A stretch of DNA of 9,076 nt, from the NCBI GenBank assembly GCA_022614805.1, contig JAKEHY010000013.1, positions 1 through 9,076 on the forward strand, given 5' to 3'. Below, in pieces: positions 1 to 5,878 of this stretch; positions within the stretch are counted from its first letter, which is position 1, and each line of letters starts with the position of its first letter. The translations under genes and the position numbers were made by a program. This DNA comes from Candidatus Zixiibacteriota bacterium. GTDB lineage: Bacteria > Zixibacteria > MSB-5A5 > DSPP01. Below the pieces are notes generated by a model, which made no database searches, was not told where the DNA came from, and saw nothing but the letters and a program-made list of their open reading frames with translations.

Positions 1-86
1 CGCACAGCGCGCTGGGGATGAAGTCTCCCACGCAGTTCTATGCCGATTGGTTGTCAAAAATCAAGAGAATGCCTGTCCAAAATTAG
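1..86 (+). CDS. IS3-family transposase OrfB, C-terminal fragment
   Basis: Reading from base 3, the frame gives HSALGMKSPTQFYADW followed by a short basic tail, and stops with TAG at 84-86. The start HSALGM.SP is the well-known C-terminal signature of IS3-family OrfB (usually preceded by RP), the DDE integrase-core transposase that cuts and joins the element ends. Only the last 27 residues are in the window, so the catalytic DDE residues lie outside it. The stop codon lies inside the terminal inverted repeat, which is common in these compact elements. There is no evidence here on whether the complete copy is functional. Confidence 0.85.
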   Translation, partial: HSALGMKSPTQFYADWLSKIKRMPVQN

Positions 87-99
87 GTGGGGCAGTACA
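1..99 (+). mobile_element. Right end of an IS3-family insertion sequence (partial)
   Basis: The segment holds the 3' end of an IS3-type transposase and then a terminal inverted repeat that ends in CA at 98-99. Read from the outside (reverse strand from 99), the repeat starts TGTACTGCCCCACC and continues to TTTTGGACAGG. This fits the TG...CA ends of the IS3 family, IS150-like group. It matches the left end of a second element at 8977 almost base for base in the blocks TGCCCCAC, TAA and TTTGGACAGG. The element continues beyond the left edge of the window. The boundary at 99/100 interrupts a reverse-strand SIR2-like gene. Confidence 0.85.
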
Positions 100-462
100 G
101 GCGAAGTGGTAACCAGTTCCTTTGTTATACACTCGCTCCCCAACATCCAGAAAAGTAAAAACATCCTCAACATTTATACTTTTCCAGTCGCCAGGATTTT
201 CCCAGTTGGTTCCCTTTTTTATGCCCCAAGCGAGCTTTATGAGATTATCAGTGCCTTCATACATCGGGCCAAGCATATTGACAAAGTGTTCTGGATTTGA
301 GTCGGTTCCTCCGACATGAAACAGATCCGCAAAGAAATGTTGTGAGGAGGGCATCTTTGAAACAGATTCACGCCAACTACTTTCAATTGGGTATCGTTTT
401 GCTCCTATTGAAGCTCCTGCTCCAAGCACAAATAGTGTAGAATTGTTGAAGTCTTTTTTCAT
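61..462 (-). pseudogene. SIR2-like protein gene, truncated by IS insertion
   Basis: This reverse-strand gene starts with ATG at 460-462. Near its N-terminus it has LFVLGAGAS (residues 10-18), the glycine-rich dinucleotide-binding motif of SIR2-family proteins, followed by a family-like NVEDVFTFLD segment (residues 97-106). Native sequence covers 121 codons (462 down to 100). The last 12 residues, CTAPPNFGQAFS, are read from the IS end, and the stop at 61-63 also lies in the IS. SIR2-like proteins are normally well over 250 residues, so most of the domain is missing. Stand-alone SIR2-like domains are often NADases in phage-defence systems, but that role is inference here. Base composition is clearly AT-richer than the core, and no Shine-Dalgarno sequence is visible before the start. 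The rest of the gene may survive on the far side of the IS, outside the window. Confidence 0.7.
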
Positions 463-662
463 TGGTAGTAAAAATACGGATTAAATTAGATGGCTGCAAA
501 TATGAAGCAGGAGTGGCGTCTCCTCCCCGCTTAGGAGAAAGGAGTAATAAACTTTACCCTATGATCCCTCTCCACGGGGTAGAGGGGAGCGGGCAAGGCA
601 CCGGGTCGTCTTTTTGGTTTGCGGCTTGACGGAGGCGAAAAGTTTCCGCAACTTCACTTTCG
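463..662. other. Intergenic spacer with decayed palindromes
   Basis: No gene is supported in these 200 bases. AT-rich sequence changes to GC-rich sequence across it. Two palindromes are visible: TCTCCT (519-524) with AGGAGA (533-538), and CCCTCT (566-571) with AGAGGG (581-586). The second, followed by a purine-rich GGGGAGCGGG stretch, resembles the CCCTCTCC...GGAGAGGG dispersed repeats found in many bacterial genomes, but here the match is imperfect. The spacer also holds the upstream regions of the divergent SIR2-like gene and the dehydrogenase gene. No confident promoter could be picked out. Confidence 0.4.
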
Positions 663-1391
663 ATGCAAGAAATAGAAGGAAAAGTCACCATCGTCACCGG
701 GGCTTCGCGCGGGATTGGAAAAGCGATCGCCCTCCTTTTTGCCAGAAACAAATCGAAGGTGGTGCTTTCGGCCCGCAGTAAAAAAGAGCTGGAAGAGGCC
801 GTCCGGGAAATAAAGAAAGAGCGGGGAGAGGCGTTTGGAGTTCCCGCCGATATGTCCCAGGAACCGCAGGTTAAAAACCTGATCGCCGAGACGCTCGCGC
901 ATTACGGTGCCGTGGACCTCGTCATCAACAACGCCGGAGTGGGTATCTGGGCGCCGGTGGCGGAAATGAATACGGAGGATTTTGACACCACCTTCGGCGT
1001 CAACGTGCGGGGCATTTTTTTACTCTGCCGGGAGGTCATTCCCCATTTTGTAAAGAAAGGAGGGGGCCAGATTATCAACATCGCCTCGGTCGCCTCCAAA
1101 AGCGCCAACGCCAATCTGGCTGCCTACTGTGCCTCCAAGGCGGCTTTGGTGATGTTTTCCGAATCTTTGGCTTTAGAAGTACGCAACCACAATATCAAAG
1201 TTACCTGCGTTTCCCCCGGCTCGGTGGCCTCCGATTTTTCCGCCGACTTCCCCAAAGACCGCCCCACCAACCGGCCCGGACTGGTCAAGCTGACCAACGA
1301 AGAGGTGGCCGAGGCCTGCCTGGCTGTGGCCACCCAGAACCCCAACGCCTGGACCTCGGAATTGATTTTACGTCCTTTGCGGACGGGATAA
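663..1391 (+). CDS. Short-chain dehydrogenase/reductase, FabG-like
   Basis: This is a complete 242-residue classical SDR, a cytosolic NAD(P)(H)-dependent oxidoreductase. The Rossmann nucleotide-binding motif TGASRGIG is at residues 12-19, NNAG is at 89-92, and the catalytic tetrad is Asn114, Ser142, Tyr155 and Lys159 (YCASK). SARSKKE after the second strand offers an Arg where NADPH-preferring members often have one, so NADPH use is likely but unproven. After the active site, the substrate loop (SPGSVASDFSADFP) and the C-terminus (ELILRPLRTG) resemble members annotated as 3-oxoacyl-ACP reductase or 3-ketoacyl reductase. The substrate cannot be fixed from sequence, because FabG, sepiapterin-reductase-like and sugar dehydrogenase subgroups share these motifs. 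The ATG at 663 puts the first strand six residues in, as is usual. No strong ribosome binding site is seen. It is convergent with the DUF2784 gene. Confidence 0.9.
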   Translation: MQEIEGKVTIVTGASRGIGKAIALLFARNKSKVVLSARSKKELEEAVREIKKERGEAFGVPADMSQEPQVKNLIAETLAHYGAVDLVINNAGVGIWAPVAEMNTEDFDTTFGVNVRGIFLLCREVIPHFVKKGGGQIINIASVASKSANANLAAYCASKAALVMFSESLALEVRNHNIKVTCVSPGSVASDFSADFPKDRPTNRPGLVKLTNEEVAEACLAVATQNPNAWTSELILRPLRTG

Positions 1392-1410
1392 ACCAATTTG
1401 GCAGACGCGC

Positions 1411-1461
1411 GTAGCGGAGGTTTGAAGACCTCCAAGATGGAACTCTAAAGAGTTCCGCTAC
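1411..1461. repeat. Three-way-junction palindromic element between convergent genes
   Basis: The 51 bases fold exactly into a closed three-arm structure. GTAGC (1411-1415) pairs with GCTAC (1457-1461). Inside it, GGAGGT (1416-1421) pairs with ACCTCC (1428-1433), and GGAACTC (1439-1445) pairs with GAGTTCC (1450-1456) around a TAAA loop. The base of each arm abuts its neighbour, with only AAGAT (1434-1438) as linker. It starts 20 bases after the dehydrogenase stop and contains the stop codon of the convergent membrane protein gene, so it could end transcription in both directions. A run of seven T follows at 1483-1489. It looks like a dispersed REP- or MITE-like unit, but copy number cannot be judged here. 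Confidence 0.65.
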
Positions 1462-1894
1462 CACGAATTCCGCTGCCGGATATTTTTTTAAACCAGCTTT
1501 TGGTTCTCTCCGGCGGCCGCAGGATATAGGCCGCAATCGAAACGAAGGCCACCACAAAAGTGCCGATGCGGATTGCGGACGGGTCGATGTCGGGATAGAT
1601 GAATTTTTCGAGATAATGCAGGATAAACCCGCCTTCGTAACCCGAACCGCTCTTTTGGCGCAATAGGTTTTCCCAAATCGTAAGGGGACAGTACCGGCCC
1701 AGAAGGGGAAAGAGGGATACCAAGAGGATGCCGGCGGCGTGCAGGGTGCGAAACCAGAAGAAGTCGAAAAATCTTTTGTGAAAGAAAAAGGCCAGAAGGG
1801 TCCAGAAAAAGCCAGTCAGCATAAAAACCACCCAGAGGGTGTGGAAAATCGTGATTGCAAGCCCCAGGAACCGCTCCGTCATTCCTCCCAACAT
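1445..1894 (-). CDS. DUF2784 family membrane protein
   Basis: This is a 149-residue reverse-strand protein with three predicted membrane helices (about 9-37, 44-66 and 107-125). The DUF2784 hallmarks are present between helices 2 and 3: CPLTIWE (69-75) and then GYEGGFILHYL..FIYP (85-101). These match the family consensus CPLTPLEN...GYEGGFIEHYL. The family function is unknown; it is an inner-membrane protein of usually 120-150 residues. I chose ATG 1892-1894, which has AAGG just upstream. ATG 1880-1882 also has a GGGAGGA sequence, but directly abutting it, which is too close. The open frame extends further upstream, but that part is low-complexity and not family-like. The last ten or so residues (SGSGIRGSGTL) and the stop are encoded by the palindromic element, so the native C-terminus may have been replaced. 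Confidence 0.82.
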   Translation of the reverse strand: MLGGMTERFLGLAITIFHTLWVVFMLTGFFWTLLAFFFHKRFFDFFWFRTLHAAGILLVSLFPLLGRYCPLTIWENLLRQKSGSGYEGGFILHYLEKFIYPDIDPSAIRIGTFVVAFVSIAAYILRPPERTKSWFKKISGSGIRGSGTL

Positions 1895-1960
1895 ATACCT
1901 TTTTATTTGGACGGAAAAGGGAGAAAACCGGATGGTCGAGGCGGGGAAAGCGGCGGCGGT

Positions 1961-2000
1961 GTGAGAGGAATGCGAGATTCTTCGCTTCGCCGGAATGACC
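1961..2000. repeat. Putative dispersed repeat in the divergent promoter region
   Basis: Between the reverse membrane protein gene and acpS lies GGAATGCGAGATTCTTCGC followed by TTCGCCGGAATGACC. It contains a direct GGAATG pair (1967-1972 and 1991-1996). The pattern GAGATTCTTCGCTTCGC...GAATGAC is a widespread interspersed element in many environmental bacterial genomes, recognised here from memory rather than by a search. It occupies the spot where the acpS operon promoter should be, and no clear -35/-10 pair is visible around it. Confidence 0.4.
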
Positions 2001-2070
2001 GTTTGGGGATTGGGGCGCAAAAAGGGCTTTTCGGGCGGGGGGAAAAACGGTATTTTGGAAGGTCGGGACA

Positions 2071-2451
2071 ATGAGCGTGGTGGCGATTGGCGTGGACATT
2101 ATCGAAACGGAGCGAATCAAAAAAGCGATTCTGCACTGGGGGGAGCATTTTCTCTTCCGCATCTTCACCCCGGCGGAAGTGGCCTACTGCCGGGCCAAGG
2201 AGCAGTCCCACTATTCCTTCGCCGCCCGTTTTGCGGTGAAAGAGGCGGTCATCAAGGCCATCGGCACCGGGCTCTCCTCCAACGTCCGCTGGACCTCGAT
2301 TGAAATCGTCAACGACCGGAAAGGAAAAGCGGAGGTGCGGCTGGGGGAACGGGTAAAAGAGGTCATCGGCAACAAAAAAATACTGATTTCGATGTCCCAC
2401 ACCCATCAATACGCCATCGGAGAGGCGATACTTCTGGAAGCGGAAGAATGA
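2071..2451 (+). CDS. acpS: Holo-[acyl-carrier-protein] synthase
   Basis: AcpS transfers the 4'-phosphopantetheine arm from coenzyme A to a serine of acyl carrier protein, which activates it for fatty acid synthesis in the cytosol. The 126-residue length is typical. GVDII (7-11) carries the metal-binding Asp9, FTPAE (32-36) is the family motif, and ARFAVKEAV (52-60) contains the second metal ligand Glu58 and the coenzyme A-contacting Lys57. The C-terminal MSHTHQYAIGEAI strand (108-120) is also standard. The ATG at 2071 has GGAAGG about eight bases upstream. It is the first gene of the long forward operon, and its stop overlaps the pyrE start by four bases (ATGA). Coenzyme A as its substrate ties it to the pan genes downstream. 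Confidence 0.95.
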   Translation: MSVVAIGVDIIETERIKKAILHWGEHFLFRIFTPAEVAYCRAKEQSHYSFAARFAVKEAVIKAIGTGLSSNVRWTSIEIVNDRKGKAEVRLGERVKEVIGNKKILISMSHTHQYAIGEAILLEAEE

Positions 2452-3041
2452 AAACACTGTCTTCAACCCAAAACGAGGTGGTGGAGCTTTTTGAACGCTC
2501 CGGAGCCTTGCTTTTGGGGCATTTTTTGCTCTCCTCCGGACGGCATTCGGGGGCTTACTTTGAAAAATTCAAAGTGCTGCAGCACCCGGAGTATTTGGTC
2601 CGGCTCGGGTCGATGTTTGGGGCGCATTTTCGCGGCCTGGCCGCAGACCGGGTCATCGGCCCGACCACGGGGGGGATGGTTATCGCCTATGAGACGGCCC
2701 GGCAGATGGGGAAGCCCTACTTTTTCGCCGAGCCGGATGAAAGGGGAAACGGCCGGGTTTTCGGGCGGGGGTTTTCGCTTTTACCGGGAGAGAAAATTTT
2801 GGTCGTGGATGACGTTTTGACCACCGGCCGGTCCCTTTCGGAGGTTTTGGAATTGGTGGAGCGGGAGAGGGGGGAAATTGTCGGCATCGGCCTGCTTTTG
2901 GACCGCTCCGGCGGCAAAGTCCATCTGGGACAGCCGTATCACGCCCTGGCCACCTTGGACGTGGAATCTTTTGCGCCGGAGGATTGCCCCCTCTGCCGGG
3001 AAGGAAAGCCCCTGGTGAAACCGGGTTCGAGGAAACTTTGA
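2448..3041 (+). CDS. pyrE: Orotate phosphoribosyltransferase
   Basis: PyrE joins orotate to phosphoribosyl pyrophosphate, giving orotidine 5'-monophosphate in pyrimidine synthesis. The 197-residue protein has the PRPP-binding loop VVDDVLTTGRS (119-129) with the Asp-Asp pair at 121-122. It also has the substrate-side FLLSSGRHSGAYFE (26-39) and GPTTGG (71-76). In place of the RKExKxHG flexible loop of enterobacterial enzymes it has FFAEPDERGNGRVFGRGF, which follows the pattern of the other bacterial PyrE clade (FAER...RRGF). A CPLC motif (180-183) and a final KPGSRKL tail are usual in that clade. The start overlaps the acpS stop as ATGA, and its own stop overlaps the next start as TTGA. Confidence 0.93.
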   Translation: MKTLSSTQNEVVELFERSGALLLGHFLLSSGRHSGAYFEKFKVLQHPEYLVRLGSMFGAHFRGLAADRVIGPTTGGMVIAYETARQMGKPYFFAEPDERGNGRVFGRGFSLLPGEKILVVDDVLTTGRSLSEVLELVERERGEIVGIGLLLDRSGGKVHLGQPYHALATLDVESFAPEDCPLCREGKPLVKPGSRKL

Positions 3042-4270
3042 GAGTCAAGAAGGTAATCGTCGAAAAAGCGGAGCCGATTCAGCGCATCGCGGCCACCTAT
3101 CCAGACGTTTTGGAGCGGCTGGCGGCCCGCCGCAAAGGGCGGCCGGAAGTCATTGACGTCGGCCGCATCGTGCCGGATTTGCCCCTCCATCCGGAGGTGG
3201 AAAAAGTTGCCCAGGAGCATTTCAAGGAAAGCTTGGTCTGGTCCCCCAGGCCGGATGGAAAACTGGTTGCCGAGTTCAAGAAACTGGCGGCCGAATATGT
3301 CGAAGGACGCATCGGCCGGAAGCTGGACCGTTTTTCGGCCCTGACTCCCATTCCTGGAGTCAAGCAGGGATTTTTCCACCTTTTCCTTCTGTATCTGGAA
3401 GCAAAAGAAAGAGTTTTTTTGCCCGACCCCGCTTTTCCCTTCTTCCGGCAGGCGGTTTTTTCCGCCAAAGGTGAGGCCGTTCCCTATTCCCTTCACGCCC
3501 GCACCGATTATCTTCCTAACTTGGAAGCTTTGGAATCCTTGCGGGGGGAGGCGTCCAAGGTTTTCGTGCTGAACTATCCCCATTCCCCCACAGGGGCGGC
3601 GGCCGACCGGAGCTTTTTCGAACGGGCGGTCGTGTGGGCCTCGCGCAAAAACGTTCTTCTGGCCAACGATTTCACCTACGGCGAGCTGTATTACGACCAG
3701 GCGCCTTCCGTGCCGCTTTTGTCCATTCCAAAAGCTTCGAAGGCGGCCGTCGAGTTTTTCTCCTTCACCCATACCTTCAATCTTCCCTCCCCCAAGCTGG
3801 GGTTGGCGGCGGGAAAGCGGGAGGTGGTGGAAAACCTGGAAGCCTACCTGCTAAGTCTGGGACTTTATCCTTCCAATTTCAGTTTGCGTTTGGGCATCGA
3901 GCTTTTGCGGCGAAGGAAGGAAATTATCGCCTATCACAACCAGGTTCTCGCGGAACGGAAAAAAATCGTTTCCGACGGACTTACCCGGCTGGGCTGGAAT
4001 TTCTGGCGGCCCAAAGGGGGTTGCTTTGTCTGGGTGGAGGTTCCCAGCCGGGCCGGATCGGTTGCTTTTGCCCGTAAGATGTTGCGCAAAACCGGCGTTT
4101 TGGTCTATCCCGGCAATTACTTCGGCGAGGCGGGGGAGGGGCATTTCCGGCTTTCTTCGGCCGTACCGACGGACAAGCTTGTCTCCGTCTTCGTGCGGCT
4201 GCAGTCGGTTTTTGCGTCCGGACGGAAAACATTCCGGCTCTTTGAAAAGAAAGAGAAGCAGAGCGCCTGA
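3038..4270 (+). CDS. Class I/II aminotransferase-fold protein lacking the PLP lysine
   Basis: This 410-residue protein follows the AlaC/LL-DAP-aminotransferase-like fold type I pattern throughout: PGVKQG (106-111), FLPDPAFPFF (127-136), NYPHSPTG (179-186), NDFTYGELYYD (210-220), AVEFFSFTHTFNLP (237-250) and GEGHFRLS (386-393). In active relatives the motif AVEFFSxSK carries the lysine that forms the Schiff base with pyridoxal phosphate. Here that position is His245 (codon CAT, 3770-3772). The usual Asn of N-P-T-G is Ser183, and the usual phosphate-contact Arg is Lys253. Asp211, Tyr214 and the substrate-carboxylate Arg391 are kept. Normal transaminase chemistry therefore looks unlikely, and the protein could be a pseudoenzyme or bind another ligand. 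The start TTG (3038-3040) overlaps the pyrE stop, with GAGGA a few bases before it; an upstream in-frame ATG at 2984 would lie inside pyrE. The frame is intact and the codon use matches its neighbours, so decay is not evident. Confidence 0.85.
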   Translation: MRVKKVIVEKAEPIQRIAATYPDVLERLAARRKGRPEVIDVGRIVPDLPLHPEVEKVAQEHFKESLVWSPRPDGKLVAEFKKLAAEYVEGRIGRKLDRFSALTPIPGVKQGFFHLFLLYLEAKERVFLPDPAFPFFRQAVFSAKGEAVPYSLHARTDYLPNLEALESLRGEASKVFVLNYPHSPTGAAADRSFFERAVVWASRKNVLLANDFTYGELYYDQAPSVPLLSIPKASKAAVEFFSFTHTFNLPSPKLGLAAGKREVVENLEAYLLSLGLYPSNFSLRLGIELLRRRKEIIAYHNQVLAERKKIVSDGLTRLGWNFWRPKGGCFVWVEVPSRAGSVAFARKMLRKTGVLVYPGNYFGEAGEGHFRLSSAVPTDKLVSVFVRLQSVFASGRKTFRLFEKKEKQSA

Positions 4271-4659
4271 TGGTTCGGCGAATTTTGCCATCGATGGATG
4301 CCCTGCGGCTCTTGGGCATAAGGCTTTCCGCCCACGTGGGGACCACGGCGGATGAGCGCCGCCGGGGGGCGCTTTTGGAAATCGATTGCGAGCTTTTTTT
4401 CCCCTTCGAACCGGCCGCTTCGAAAGACGACCTGAAAAAAACCGCCGATTACAGCCGGGTGTACGATTTGATTCTTAGGGAAATGGAAAAAGAATACCAC
4501 CTTTTGGAAACGGCGGCCTTTCGGCTGGCGCAAAAGATGGGGAAGGAATTTTCGGTTCAAAAAGCGGTGGTGCGGGTGCGCAAACTTTCCCCGCCGGGCC
4601 TCCACCGGCTGCCGGTGGTGGAGGCGGAAGGCTCTTGGCCGAAAAGTGAGGAAGCTTGA
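4270..4659 (+). CDS. folB: Dihydroneopterin aldolase
   Basis: FolB cleaves 7,8-dihydroneopterin to 6-hydroxymethyl-7,8-dihydropterin and glycolaldehyde in folate synthesis. The 129-residue protein has the family pattern: LLGIRLSAHVG (14-24), Glu29 in ADERRRG, DDL (53-55) with TADYSRVYDLI (58-68), HLLETAA (77-83) carrying the pterin-binding Glu80, and RVRKLSPPG (102-110) with the catalytic Lys105. The AHVGTTADER segment has one extra residue compared with the E. coli HG motif, as in some other bacterial FolB proteins. Its ATG at 4270 shares one base with the preceding TGA. An internal ATG at 4294, just before the conserved strand, is an alternative. About 20 residues follow the conserved core without a recognisable motif. 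Confidence 0.88.
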   Translation: MVRRILPSMDALRLLGIRLSAHVGTTADERRRGALLEIDCELFFPFEPAASKDDLKKTADYSRVYDLILREMEKEYHLLETAAFRLAQKMGKEFSVQKAVVRVRKLSPPGLHRLPVVEAEGSWPKSEEA

Positions 4660-5195
4660 ACGGCGCCAAAAAAGAAGTCGACGTATATCTGATTCTGGGT
4701 TCCAATCTGGGGAACCGGCTGGAAAATCTGATTGGCGCGGTGGGCCGGTTGAGAAAACTGGCGACGGCCGGCCTGACCCTCTCCTCCGTTTATGAAACCG
4801 AACCGGTGGGGGTGGAGGGAGGCCCCTTTTACAACCTCGCCGTCGGTTTCAAAACCACCCTGGGGCCGGAGGAGCTTTTGGAGAAACTTCTGGAAATCGA
4901 GAAGATCTTCGGGCGGGTGCGCAAGGCCGGAAAGGTTTTACCCCGCACGCTCGACATCGACATTCTTTTTTACGGCCGCGAGCGGGTTAAAACGCCGCTT
5001 TTGGAAATTCCCCATCCCCGCCTGCCGGGGCGGGGATTCGTTTTGATTCCCCTGGCGGAAATCGCCGCCGGTTTCCGCCATCCGGTTTTGGGGAAGACGG
5101 CGGCCCAGCTTTTGGAGGAAGGGGGCTTCGGCTCCGGCGTGCGCTGGGTGGGCAAACTGGAAGAGCTCTTGCGTCTGGAAAAAATACGGGAATGA
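4656..5195 (+). CDS. folK: 2-amino-4-hydroxy-6-hydroxymethyldihydropteridine pyrophosphokinase
   Basis: FolK transfers pyrophosphate from ATP to 6-hydroxymethyl-7,8-dihydropterin, the product of FolB. The 179-residue protein carries all HPPK hallmarks: LGSNLGNR (14-21), SVYETEPVGV (44-53), GPFYNLAVGF (56-65), GRVRKAGKVLPRTLDIDILF (86-105) with the two magnesium-binding Asp residues at 100 and 102, and IPHPRLPGRGFVLIPLAEI (118-136). The start is TTG (4656-4658), overlapping the folB stop as TTGA. This is the second TTG start of this kind in the operon, and no other start fits between the stop and the first strand. The stop overlaps the kinase start as ATGA. No folP was seen in the window, so the next folate step must be encoded elsewhere. 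Confidence 0.95.
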   Translation: MNGAKKEVDVYLILGSNLGNRLENLIGAVGRLRKLATAGLTLSSVYETEPVGVEGGPFYNLAVGFKTTLGPEELLEKLLEIEKIFGRVRKAGKVLPRTLDIDILFYGRERVKTPLLEIPHPRLPGRGFVLIPLAEIAAGFRHPVLGKTAAQLLEEGGFGSGVRWVGKLEELLRLEKIRE

Positions 5196-5878
5196 AGGAA
5201 AAGCCGAAAACCGGCCGGCCGGCCTGCCTGGCGGTGGAGGGGCCCATCGGCGCCGGCAAGACTTCCCTGGCCCGGCTTCTGGCGGAAAGGTTGGGATTTC
5301 GGGCCGTTCTCGAAGAGGCGGACGAGAACCCTTTTCTTTCCGAATTCTACCGTTCGCCGCGAAAATCGGCTTTCCAGGCCCAGCTTTTCTTTCTTTTGTC
5401 CCGCTGGCGGCAGCAGTTGGAAAACGCCGGGCCCGACCTTTTTACCCCCGGCCTCGTGTTCGACTACATTTTGCCCAAAGACCGGCTTTTTGCCGAACTG
5501 GTCCTGTCCGAAAAAGAGCTTTATCTGTATCAAAAATTGGAGGAGAATCTCTCCCCATCGGCCCGCCGGCCGGACCTGGTGATTTACCTCGAGGCCTCCT
5601 TTCCGGTCTTGTGGAGGCGAATCAAACTGCGCAGCCGGGATTACGAAAAAAATATATCGCCGGAATACCTGGAAAAGGTGGTGGAAAAGTACCGCCAGTT
5701 TTTCTTCGATTACCGGGAAACGCCGCTTTTGGTAATCAACACCGACAAGCTGGATTTCGTTTCCAACGATTCCGATTTTGAACTCTTAGTACAGGAGATT
5801 GAAAAGCCGCCGGCCGGCACCCGCTACTGGCGGCCGGATTTTTCCGATGGAACCCCTTTGATGAAAAGCCCGAAATGA
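5192..5878 (+). CDS. Deoxynucleoside kinase (dGK/dAK/dNK family)
   Basis: This 228-residue cytosolic kinase phosphorylates a deoxynucleoside at the 5' position using ATP, for salvage. Visible motifs are the P-loop VEGPIGAGKTSLA (15-27), the acidic pair Glu41-Glu42 after the second strand where the catalytic base is expected, ENPFL (45-49), FQAQLFFLLSRWRQ (61-74) typical of bacterial dGK/dAK enzymes, KDRLFA (96-101) with the Asp-Arg motif, and the arginine-rich lid RRIKLRSRDYE (142-152). The specific nucleoside cannot be read from this. The start overlaps the folK stop as ATGA, and its stop overlaps the panB start the same way. Its position between folK and panB recalls gene orders I remember from other bacterial genomes, not checked here. 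Confidence 0.88.
   Translation: MKEKPKTGRPACLAVEGPIGAGKTSLARLLAERLGFRAVLEEADENPFLSEFYRSPRKSAFQAQLFFLLSRWRQQLENAGPDLFTPGLVFDYILPKDRLFAELVLSEKELYLYQKLEENLSPSARRPDLVIYLEASFPVLWRRIKLRSRDYEKNISPEYLEKVVEKYRQFFFDYRETPLLVINTDKLDFVSNDSDFELLVQEIEKPPAGTRYWRPDFSDGTPLMKSPK

Noticed and set aside
61-462. Intact 133-residue protein gene
   Set aside because: Its last 12 codons and the stop are inside the IS inverted repeat, so it is a truncated gene.
1488-2168. Reverse-strand frame of 226 codons
   Set aside because: It overlaps the DUF2784 gene in another frame, crosses into acpS antisense, and its translation is Pro/Arg-rich shadow sequence.
2984-3037. ATG 2984 as the start of the aminotransferase-like protein
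   Set aside because: It would overlap pyrE by 58 bases and add a non-homologous Pro/Gly-rich stretch; TTG 3038 matches the overlap style of the operon.
2939-3772. Long reverse-strand frame of 277 codons
   Set aside because: It is antisense to the aminotransferase-like gene, has no domain-like sequence, and arises from the GC-rich codon pattern of that gene.
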